Part shown: in pieces, positions 1 through 5,371 of the stretch | Layout of the letters: each line of letters starts with the position of its first letter | Numbering within the stretch: the first letter of the stretch is position 1 | Assembly: GCA_946221975.1 (NCBI GenBank) | Contig: CAMIGT010000125.1 | Span: 1-5,488 of the forward strand | Source of the DNA: an uncultured Blastococcus sp. | GTDB taxonomy: Bacteria > Actinomycetota > Actinomycetes > Mycobacteriales > Antricoccaceae | DNA length: 5,488 nt | Direction: 5' to 3' | Notes under the pieces: model-generated | The model's database searches: none | What the model saw: only the letters and a program-made list of their open reading frames with translations | Told to the model about the DNA's origin: nothing | Translations under genes and position numbers: made by a program

Positions 1-577
1 CGAGCCGTACGCCAACCGGAATGTTGACCAGCCCGCCGATGGCTCCGCGGTAGCGGGAGTTGATGTACTCCTGCATCAGCACGTCCATCACGACGTACGT
101 CGGCTTATAGCGCTTCAGCACCGGCTTGACGACCACCTGGTCGAGGCCGCGGAACGCACCCTCGTACTTCGGGACGGGGCTCTCGAGCCGGGTGTGCACG
201 CTCAGCAGGACCGGTACGTCGTTGACCCGCGCCCAGTGGCCTGTGCTCCAGGTGAGGTCGAAGAACTGGCCGTGCTGGTGGATGACGTCGGGCTTGAACG
301 CGCCGAGGACCCGGTTGACGCGGTTGCGCAGCGTGGGGCGGGTCGCGAAGGCCATGTCGAAGGAGACCGACAGCCGCGTCTTGGGCATCGCCATCGCGGG
401 GAACCGGTAGATCTTCAGCCCGTCGACCTCTTCGTACGGCGGGGCGCCGGGGTAGGCCGCGGTAATGACGATGACGTCGTGGCCGGCGGCGGCGTACCCC
501 ACGGCGAGCGAGTGCGAGAGATGCGAACTTCCGCCGACGCGCGGCGGGAAGAAGTTGTTGACGACTGCGATGCGCAT
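1..577 (-). CDS. GT4-type glycosyltransferase, N-terminal part (cut by window edge)
   Basis: Minus-strand gene starting with ATG at 577 and running off the left edge; 192 codons are visible. It begins MRIAVVNNFFPPRVGGSSHL, the usual opening of the N-terminal Rossmann domain of GT-B fold, family GT4 retaining glycosyltransferases, with the glycine-rich loop at G15-G16. Further landmarks are AGHDVIVIT (31-39), PDVIHQHGQFFDL (96-108), VPVLLSVHT (121-129) and, near the edge, NIPVGV (185-190), the position where many relatives have IPNGVD. The C-terminal donor-binding domain with the expected E-x7-E motif lies outside the window. It probably acts at the cytoplasmic membrane face, moving a sugar from a nucleotide donor to a glycan or lipid acceptor. 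As the fourth gene of an amino-sugar operon it may transfer the sugar made by its neighbours, but donor and acceptor cannot be read from sequence. The start is supported by GAGG five bases upstream, 7 bp after the previous stop codon. Confidence 0.9.
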   Translation of the reverse strand, partial: MRIAVVNNFFPPRVGGSSHLSHSLAVGYAAAGHDVIVITAAYPGAPPYEEVDGLKIYRFPAMAMPKTRLSVSFDMAFATRPTLRNRVNRVLGAFKPDVIHQHGQFFDLTWSTGHWARVNDVPVLLSVHTRLESPVPKYEGAFRGLDQVVVKPVLKRYKPTYVVMDVLMQEYINSRYRGAIGGLVNIPVGVRL

Positions 578-582
578 GAGGA

Positions 583-586
583 CCTC
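583..586 (-). promoter_or_regulatory. Shine-Dalgarno of the glycosyltransferase gene, overlapping the upstream stop codon
   Basis: The minus strand reads TGAGGTCCTCATG. GAGG lies 5 bases before the ATG at 577, and its first two bases are also the last two of the acyltransferase TGA stop (587-585). This arrangement suggests translational coupling of the two genes. Confidence 0.6.
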
Positions 587-1043
587 AGCTCAGCTCGTCG
601 AAGTCGTCCATCGGGGAGAAGGTGACCTCGCCGTCGGCGACGTGCACCGATGCGCGCGGCCGCGCGGGCACCCCGGAGACCAGCGTGTTGGCGGGGACGT
701 CGCGGGTGACCACCGACCCAGCCGAGATCACCGCGCGATCACCGATGGTGACGCCCATCTGGATGACGGCGTTGGCGCCGATGAAGACGTAGTCGCCGAT
801 CGTCACCGGAGCACGGTCGACGACGTCGTACTCACGCGCGCTCACGCACCGCTTCGTCGAGGCGTGGGTGTAGATGTGAACGCCACTGGAGACGTCGCAC
901 CCGCGGCCAATGCGCAGCCCGCCCGAGCCGTCGATGATGGTGAAGGCACCAATCCAGGTGCCGTCACCGATCTGCGGGTCGCCGCTGATCCACGCGAGTG
1001 GGTTGTAGTCGTTTGGCGGGAGGCCTTCTTCGCGAACGCCCAT
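585..1043 (-). CDS. Left-handed beta-helix (hexapeptide repeat) acyltransferase, probable sugar N- or O-acetyltransferase
   Basis: A complete 152-residue protein. Hexapeptide-repeat stretches mark a trimeric left-handed beta-helix acyltransferase of the WbbJ/maltose-acetyltransferase type: IGDGTW-IGAFTI (25-36), LRIGRG-CDVSSG-VHIYTH (43-60) and TIGDYV-FIGANA-VIQMGV-TIGDRA-VISAGS-VVTRDV (81-116), closed by SGVPAR (123-128). H56 and H60 in VHIYTH are candidates for the catalytic histidine; the segment 61-78 is the loop interrupting the coil. The family uses acetyl-CoA or another acyl-CoA. Next to a sugar aminotransferase the simplest role is N-acylation of the new amino group, as FdtC or WbpD do in other pathways, but O-acetylation is possible. 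The start is firmly fixed: an in-frame TAG lies four codons upstream (1055-1053) with no start codon between. There is no good Shine-Dalgarno sequence, and the ATG lies 5 bp after the epimerase stop, so translation is probably coupled. The C-terminal tail (131-152) is acidic and outside the repeats. Confidence 0.9.
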   Translation of the reverse strand: MGVREEGLPPNDYNPLAWISGDPQIGDGTWIGAFTIIDGSGGLRIGRGCDVSSGVHIYTHASTKRCVSAREYDVVDRAPVTIGDYVFIGANAVIQMGVTIGDRAVISAGSVVTRDVPANTLVSGVPARPRASVHVADGEVTFSPMDDFDELS

Positions 1044-1048
1044 GGTGG

Positions 1049-1990
1049 CTAGCTAGCCGCAGGCGCGTTGCGGACCAGGTCCATCATCCCGTCGTACACC
1101 TTGATCTCCGGCTCCCAGTCGAGCATCTCCTTGGCGCGGGAGATATCGGCGGCGCGGCGAGCGACGAGCACGTCACGCTCGTTGAACTGCGGCTCGACGT
1201 CGACCCCGACCGCCTCGATCAAGATGCGCGCGAGCTCCGCGATCGAGGTGTCGATGCCGGTGCCGATGTTGATCGGCTTGCCCCACTGCTCGGACTCCAG
1301 CGCGGCCACGACGGCGCGCGCGATGTCCGCGACGTGGATGAAGTCCATCGACTGCTCGCCGCGCCCGTCGATGACCGGCGCCTGACCGTTGCGCAGACGG
1401 GTGACGAAGTGGTTGATGACCGAGGTGTAGTAGGCCTCGGACTTCTGTCCCGGGCCGTACACGTTGAAGAAGCGCAGGGCGTTCCAGGTCAGCCCCTGAC
1501 GGCGCTGGTAGAAGCCGAGCAGGTCTTCGCCGGCGCGCTTGGTGATGCAGTACGGCGTAAGTGGGTCGAGTGGGTCGTCCTCGGCCATCGGCAGCTTCTT
1601 CGGATCGCCATACACCGACGCGGAGGAAGCGAAGACCAGACGCTCAACGCCCTCGTCGGCCGCCGCCGCGAAGACGTTGTGGTTGCCGGTCATGTTGATG
1701 TCGACCGACTCGTGCGGGTCGGCCTGCGACTTGTTGATCGACACGGTCGCGAAGTGGATGACGTGGGTTGCGCCGACCATCGCCGAGCGTACGGCGCCGC
1801 CGTAGCGGACGTCGTTCTCGATGAGCTCGAAGTTCTCGGACTCGTTGGCGAACTTCTCCAGCAGCGGACGGTTGCCGCGGGTCATGTTGTCGAATGCGCG
1901 GACCTTGTATCCCTTCTCCAGCAGGATCGGGATCGTGTGACCGGCGATGAAGCCGCCGGCACCGGTGAAGAGGACGGTCTTATCAGCCAT
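1049..1990 (-). CDS. NAD-dependent extended-SDR nucleotide-sugar epimerase/dehydratase (GalE-like)
   Basis: A complete protein of 313 residues, the usual length for extended short-chain dehydrogenases acting on nucleotide sugars. Visible landmarks: the dinucleotide-binding loop TGAGGFIAGH (9-18), D34 after beta-2 (AFDNMTRGN) for the NAD ribose, NDV (59-61) contacting adenine, SSASVYG (122-128) with S123 as catalytic serine, the Y147-x3-K151 pair in PYCITK, RFFNVYGPGQ (173-182) and DFIHVADIARA (216-226) lining the sugar pocket. The serine motif is of the epimerase type; the T-D-E triad of RmlB-like 4,6-dehydratases is absent, so a C4 (or related) epimerase is more likely than a dehydratase. 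The third glycine of the GxxGxxG loop is A16, a known variant. ATG at 1990 is chosen because GGAG lies 9 bases upstream and the protein begins directly with the first beta strand. The frame stays open upstream to 2218, but that extension would overlap the aminotransferase. The substrate cannot be assigned. Confidence 0.92.
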   Translation of the reverse strand: MADKTVLFTGAGGFIAGHTIPILLEKGYKVRAFDNMTRGNRPLLEKFANESENFELIENDVRYGGAVRSAMVGATHVIHFATVSINKSQADPHESVDINMTGNHNVFAAAADEGVERLVFASSASVYGDPKKLPMAEDDPLDPLTPYCITKRAGEDLLGFYQRRQGLTWNALRFFNVYGPGQKSEAYYTSVINHFVTRLRNGQAPVIDGRGEQSMDFIHVADIARAVVAALESEQWGKPINIGTGIDTSIAELARILIEAVGVDVEPQFNERDVLVARRAADISRAKEMLDWEPEIKVYDGMMDLVRNAPAAS

Positions 1991-1999
1991 CGTTCGAAA

Positions 2000-2003
2000 C
2001 TCC
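2000..2003 (-). promoter_or_regulatory. Shine-Dalgarno of the epimerase gene
   Basis: GGAG on the minus strand, 9 bases before the ATG at 1990, inside the 44-bp gap after the aminotransferase stop. It decides the start of the epimerase against longer in-frame extensions. The gap shows no hairpin followed by a T-run, so readthrough from the aminotransferase gene is expected. Confidence 0.6.
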
Positions 2004-2034
2004 AAGGGGAAATAGCTACTTGTGACGGGGAACC

Positions 2035-3168
2035 TCAGCGCCGCGCCTGCGGCAGGGCGGTGGTGAGGGTGTCGATAACCCGCTGGACCTCGTCGTCGGT
2101 GAGGTTGGCGTGCATCGGAATGGTGAAGTGGCGCTTGAACAGATCCGCCGAGACCGGGCAGGTCTGCTTGAAGCCGTAGAGCGGCTGCAGGTGTGAGGCG
2201 TAGGTGCCGATGTTGCACTGCACGCCTTGCGAGCGCAGCTGCTGCGCCAAGGCGCCGCGATCGATGGTGGGATCAAGGGTGAGGGTGTAGGCCTGCCACG
2301 TGTGCACGTTGCCTTCGGCAGTCTGCGGGATGGTGACCAGCTCGTTGCCTGCGAGTGCCGCGTTGTAGCGGTCGGCGACCTTGGTGCGGTCTGCGATCAG
2401 CGTGGGCATGCGCTCCAGCTGGACGGTCATGATCGCGGCGGCGATGTCGGAGAGCTTGTAGTTGAAGCCCAGCTCGTCGAACTCCGGCACCGGCAGGTCG
2501 GTCGACTCGGCGCGGTCGAGTGCGCTCTCGATTCCGAAGGCGTGCAGCTTGCGGGCCTTGGCGTCGAGGTCGGCGTGCTTGGTGGTGAGCGCGCCGCCCT
2601 CACCGGAGGTGATGCCCTTGCGTCCGTGGAAGGAGAAGCAGCCTGCGTCGCCGAAGGAGCCCGCCGAACGGCCCGCGTGCTGGGCACCGGCGGCCGGTGC
2701 GGCGTCCTCGACCAGCCACAGTCCGTGCTTGCTGGCGATCTGCTCCAAGGTGCTCAGATCGGCCGACTGGCCGGCGTAGTCGACGGCGGCGATACCGACG
2801 GTCTTGTCGGTGATCGCGGCTTCGACCGCCGCCGGGTCGATGGTGGCGGTGCCGGGCAGTACGTCGACGAAGACCGGCTCGGCGCCGGTGTACATCACGG
2901 CGTGACCGGTAGCCGGGAACGTGTAGTCGGCCACCAGCACTTCGTCGCCCTTTCCCGCCCCGAGGCAGTGAAAGGCGAGGTGGAGTGCGGTCGTGCAGTT
3001 GCTCGTGGCGAGGGCGTAGTCCGCCTGCGTCGCGGCGGCAAACGCGGCCTCAAACTTGCGGGAGGTTGGTCCGTTACCGGCGATCCAGCCGGACTTGAAC
3101 ACTTCCGCGATCGCGGCGAGTTCCTCATCGCCTACCGTGGGCTGGCCTAGGGCGATCGTTGTGGACAC
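2035..3168 (-). CDS. DegT/DnrJ/EryC1/StrS-family PLP-dependent sugar aminotransferase
   Basis: A complete protein of 377 residues from a GTG start, the normal size for the family (about 370-400). It is a fold-type I PLP enzyme that aminates a keto nucleotide-sugar, usually with glutamate as amino donor. Landmarks: SGWIAGNGPTSRKFE (26-40), the phosphate-contacting ATSNCTTALHLAF (54-66), DYTFPAT (81-87), VEDAAPAAGA (153-162) with D155 facing the pyridine nitrogen, and FSFHGRKGITSGEGG (178-192), where K184 should carry PLP as the internal aldimine. GFNYKLSDIAAAI (234-246) corresponds to the family motif G-[YF]-N-x-R-[ML]-[ST]-x3-AA but has K238 for the usual arginine. The GTG at 3168 is preferred: AGAGGA lies 12 bases upstream and the protein then begins STTIALGQPTVGDEE, just before the conserved start. 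In-frame TTG (3216) and GTG (3192) lack Shine-Dalgarno sequences, and the TTG lies inside the putative -10 box. It is the first gene of the leftward operon. Whether it aminates C3 or C4, and of which sugar, cannot be told. Confidence 0.93.
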   Translation of the reverse strand: MSTTIALGQPTVGDEELAAIAEVFKSGWIAGNGPTSRKFEAAFAAATQADYALATSNCTTALHLAFHCLGAGKGDEVLVADYTFPATGHAVMYTGAEPVFVDVLPGTATIDPAAVEAAITDKTVGIAAVDYAGQSADLSTLEQIASKHGLWLVEDAAPAAGAQHAGRSAGSFGDAGCFSFHGRKGITSGEGGALTTKHADLDAKARKLHAFGIESALDRAESTDLPVPEFDELGFNYKLSDIAAAIMTVQLERMPTLIADRTKVADRYNAALAGNELVTIPQTAEGNVHTWQAYTLTLDPTIDRGALAQQLRSQGVQCNIGTYASHLQPLYGFKQTCPVSADLFKRHFTIPMHANLTDDEVQRVIDTLTTALPQARR

Positions 3169-3180
3169 CGTGCGACGCGT

Positions 3181-3186
3181 TCCTCT
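3181..3186 (-). promoter_or_regulatory. Shine-Dalgarno of the aminotransferase gene
   Basis: AGAGGA on the minus strand, 12 bases before the GTG at 3168. The spacing is somewhat long but this is the only purine-rich anti-SD match near any candidate start, and it decides for the GTG. Confidence 0.5.
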
Positions 3187-3215
3187 CAGCACTTGGGATT
3201 TGGGGCCAACAAACA

Positions 3216-3243
3216 AGGATACGCGCCGGTATGCGCACTTGAA
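3216..3243 (-). promoter_or_regulatory. Putative promoter of the amino-sugar operon
   Basis: The minus strand has TATCCT at 3221-3216 (4 of 6 to TATAAT, with the key TA...T) and TTCAAG at 3243-3238 (3 of 6 to TTGACA), separated by 16 bases. Transcription would begin near 3209, giving a leader of about 41 nt before the GTG at 3168. This fits the chosen start and excludes the TTG at 3216. The -35 is weak, which would suit an activated promoter. It is a motif reading only. Confidence 0.35.
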
Positions 3244-3266
3244 TACGGGAACGCGGCGCGATGTTC

Positions 3267-3293
3267 GTCACCGCTTCGTTACCTTACCGTGTC
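3267..3293. promoter_or_regulatory. Direct repeat with 11-bp period, possible OmpR-family regulator site (MtrA/PhoP/GlnR type)
   Basis: The plus strand has GTCAC at 3267-3271, GTTAC at 3278-3282 and GTGTC at 3289-3293, each 11 bp from the next, with a degenerate fourth unit GGCAC at 3300-3304. The first two sit in a wider near-repeat, TTCGTCACC and TTCGTTACC. Direct repeats of GTnAC-like units on the same helix face are the known pattern for actinobacterial OmpR-family response regulators such as MtrA, PhoP and GlnR. The site lies about midway between the two divergent promoter candidates. The regulator identity is inference and the match could be chance. Confidence 0.35.
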
Positions 3294-3303
3294 GAGGGTG
3301 GCA

Positions 3304-3323
3304 CCGTACGGCGATCTGCAGAT
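3304..3323. repeat. Two adjacent perfect palindromes in the divergent intergenic region
   Basis: CCGTACGG (3304-3311) and ATCTGCAGAT (3314-3323) are perfect 8- and 10-bp palindromes separated by two bases. The second overlaps the weak -35 proposed for the rightward gene, and CCGTAC recurs directly at 3338-3343 next to its -10. They could be an operator; no regulator is identified. Confidence 0.3.
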
Positions 3324-3345
3324 GTGGCGGCGCGATCCGTACACT
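3317..3345 (+). promoter_or_regulatory. Putative promoter of the membrane-protein gene
   Basis: TACACT at 3340-3345 matches the TAnnnT -10 pattern. Seventeen bases upstream TGCAGA (3317-3322) is only a weak -35 (3 of 6). The start of transcription would be near 3352, about 55 nt before the GTG at 3407. The assignment rests mainly on the -10 and its position. Confidence 0.3.
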
Positions 3346-3392
3346 TAGGCGGCTCGCCAGCGTCGGAGGGACCCGCAGGTGACCGACACGAC

Positions 3393-3398
3393 GAGGAG
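3393..3398 (+). promoter_or_regulatory. Shine-Dalgarno of the membrane-protein gene
   Basis: GAGGAG, 8 bases before the GTG at 3407. Its last G is also the first base of an alternative in-frame GTG at 3398, so that upstream codon cannot use this site and the start at 3407 is preferred. Confidence 0.75.
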
Positions 3399-3406
3399 TG
3401 ACTTCA

Positions 3407-5371
3407 GTGAGTAGGACGTCACCTCGCTCGCCTGTCCTGATCTCGGCCGGCGTCGGCGGCACCGTCGGCGCCGCGTACGCCGTCACCGGATCGCTGGTCA
3501 GTCTTCCCATGATCGTGCAGTACGCCGTTGCCAGCCTGCTTGTCGTGTGGGCGCCGACGTCGGTACTGCTGTCGCGGCGGATCTTGATAAACGGCGCTAT
3601 CGGTCTCGGTTGGTACGGCGCACTGTGGTGGCTGCCAGCGTGGTTCGGCACGCTCGGCCGCGCCGGATTCTTCATCTCGGTCGCGCTCGCGGTCACGTCG
3701 TACGCGGTGACCGCCCGGGTGCTCAGCGGTGGCCGCCGCGGCCTTATCCCACGCCTCCGCGTCGTTGATGTGCTGATCCCCCTCGGCGGTGCCGCAGCGG
3801 CGTGGCTGGCCTGGCCGTTCATCGTCGCCGCCGGACGCACCGAGATGATGGCGGTGATGATGCGCGGCTGGGACCAAGCCGGCCACTTCAGCATGGTGCT
3901 GCAACAGCGTCAGGTGGGTGCGCTGCCCCCGGCGGCCTCGGGCTTCGATGACACCGACCTGTTCTATGCCGTCTACTCGCAGTACCTGCACTCCGCGCTC
4001 AATGGCCTCACCGAGATGCGGGTCGGCACGAGCGCGCTGGACCCCGGAGCCGAGCTCGTCGGCTACGGCCGGTCGTACGCACTGATGTTCATCCTGCTGA
4101 CGATGCTGGTGATCGCGGCGATCGTGCAGCTGCCGTCGTTGCGTCGCCGCCTGCTGCTCAGCACGGTGCTTTGCGTGTTCGCCACGACCGTCATTGTGCT
4201 GGGCCCCGGTGGCTCGTCATTGATCCGCGGACATCTTAACGTGGTGTACGGCGCGCTGTGCCTGACCGCGGCGGTGCTGTTGCTGATCGCGCAACCGACG
4301 CTCTTCCGCCCGCCGGTCGCGGTTGCCGCAAGCGGACTGGCGGTGGCCGCGGCCGGGAGCTGGCCACTGCTCGGCCCGGTCGGGGCCATCATCCTCATCG
4401 TCGCTGCCCTCTCACACCGGCGTTGGCACCGCTACCTGCGACGGTGGTGGCTCTCGAGCATCGTTATCGCCGCCGCGACCCTCACCTCCGCAGTCGTGAT
4501 CCTGCGCACCGTCGCGTTGGGCAACTCCGGCAAGACGCTCAACCTGCCGGGCGACTCCGTCGAGGCGCCGCTGCAGATGACGTTGCTGCTGGTGGCCGTT
4601 GCGCTGGCAGCGTGCTGCTGGCCGCTGGCGCGGCGCGATGCGCGAGATGGCGTGCTTCGCCGTACCCGAGTGCATCGGTGGAGCATCGTGCTGATCGTGC
4701 TGGGCTGCGCGGGGTTCGGGATCTGGCAAGTCACCACCGCCGACGTACTTTCCTACTATTTCTGGAAGCTCACCCTCGGGGTTCAGCTCATCCTCATCGG
4801 CTTCATCGCAGCCGGCGCGGGGCGGGTGGCGAGTTCGGTACGGGTGCGTCGTGGCGCGCCCAGCCGAGTGGACCGCCTACTGGTGGCGGTAGCCGCCACG
4901 GTCGCCTTGGCCACCCTGTACGGGTTCATCACGCCGCGCAGCGAGTCGCTGTACGGCGCGGTCCCGACGGCGGTCAGCCTGCGTAACTCGCTGGAGTCCG
5001 ACCCCTACCTGACGATGGCGGCCGAGCGCACCACGAAGGCCTACGAGGTCGCCGCGAGGTATCCGAAGGGCACGGTCACCTACTACGCGGTGCAGCCGTA
5101 CGACTCGTCCTCGGTGCTGAACGACCACTGGGTGCACGCCCTGCGTGGTGACTGGTCGGTGCGCAGCGACAAAGCGGCCGCAGTGGGCATCCGGGTCGGC
5201 TCGCCGAAATGGTGGTACGACGGTCCCACGCCGCAGAAAATCGCCGCACTCATCGAGAAGACGTTGAAGGTGGGCGGGCCGGATCACCTGGTGATCGTGG
5301 CGCCTGGCGTACTGGCGAAGATCCGCGCGGCGATGCCGCCGCAGCTACGCGAGCGCGTTATCAGCTGGTAG
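3407..5371 (+). CDS. Polytopic membrane protein, about 15 TM segments, possible GT-C-type glycosyltransferase
   Basis: A complete 654-residue protein from GTG. Hydrophobic segments lie at about 10-30, 34-56, 60-80, 84-105, 119-143, 223-241, 250-266, 277-297, 303-317, 319-335, 348-368, 389-408, 425-441, 452-472 and 489-507. Basic clusters (SRR 56-58, 110-118, RRR 246-248, 337-346, 409-424, 473-490) all fall on one side, so the positive-inside rule gives a cytoplasmic N terminus. It also places outside both the long loop 144-222 and the C-terminal domain (about 509-654). The loop carries GWDQAGHF (154-161) and an acidic DDTD (181-184); acidic residues in an external loop are typical of GT-C enzymes, which use polyprenyl-phosphate sugars. 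YYFWK (450-454) is another aromatic motif near the outer face. The C-terminal part looks soluble and has no motif I recognise. It diverges from the amino-sugar operon, which fits an envelope-glycan role. Alternatives are a flippase/polymerase-like or unassigned membrane protein. The coding call is secure; the function is tentative. Confidence 0.85.
   Translation: MSRTSPRSPVLISAGVGGTVGAAYAVTGSLVSLPMIVQYAVASLLVVWAPTSVLLSRRILINGAIGLGWYGALWWLPAWFGTLGRAGFFISVALAVTSYAVTARVLSGGRRGLIPRLRVVDVLIPLGGAAAAWLAWPFIVAAGRTEMMAVMMRGWDQAGHFSMVLQQRQVGALPPAASGFDDTDLFYAVYSQYLHSALNGLTEMRVGTSALDPGAELVGYGRSYALMFILLTMLVIAAIVQLPSLRRRLLLSTVLCVFATTVIVLGPGGSSLIRGHLNVVYGALCLTAAVLLLIAQPTLFRPPVAVAASGLAVAAAGSWPLLGPVGAIILIVAALSHRRWHRYLRRWWLSSIVIAAATLTSAVVILRTVALGNSGKTLNLPGDSVEAPLQMTLLLVAVALAACCWPLARRDARDGVLRRTRVHRWSIVLIVLGCAGFGIWQVTTADVLSYYFWKLTLGVQLILIGFIAAGAGRVASSVRVRRGAPSRVDRLLVAVAATVALATLYGFITPRSESLYGAVPTAVSLRNSLESDPYLTMAAERTTKAYEVAARYPKGTVTYYAVQPYDSSSVLNDHWVHALRGDWSVRSDKAAAVGIRVGSPKWWYDGPTPQKIAALIEKTLKVGGPDHLVIVAPGVLAKIRAAMPPQLRERVISW

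Noticed and set aside
998..2179. Long open frame on the plus strand opposite the epimerase
   Set aside because: It is antisense to a gene with clear SDR motifs. The translation is rich in V, D, R and G with no domain, as expected for the complement of high-GC coding DNA.
1991..2218. N-terminal extension of the epimerase to a start at 2218
   Set aside because: It would overlap the end of the aminotransferase gene by more than 180 bp, adds no Rossmann-related sequence, and ignores the GGAG before the ATG at 1990.
2227..3150. Long open frame on the plus strand opposite the aminotransferase
   Set aside because: It mirrors the well-conserved DegT-family gene; no recognisable motif, and composition typical of an antisense shadow.
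3169..3216. Longer aminotransferase from TTG at 3216 or GTG at 3192
   Set aside because: Neither has a Shine-Dalgarno, the TTG falls within the likely -10 box, and the added residues do not resemble family N termini.
3284..3290. TTACCGT / TAAGGT as alternative -10 elements within the intergenic region
   Set aside because: No acceptable -35 at 16-18 bp on either strand, and the bases are better explained as part of the 11-bp direct repeats.
3398..3406. Upstream GTG at 3398 as start of the membrane protein
   Set aside because: It overlaps the only good Shine-Dalgarno (GAGGAG, 3393-3398), which is ideally spaced for the GTG at 3407.
4258..4986. Open plus-strand frame of 242 codons inside the membrane-protein gene
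   Set aside because: It is an alternative reading frame of the 15-TM protein, rich in R, G, A and P, with no domain or ribosome-binding site of note.
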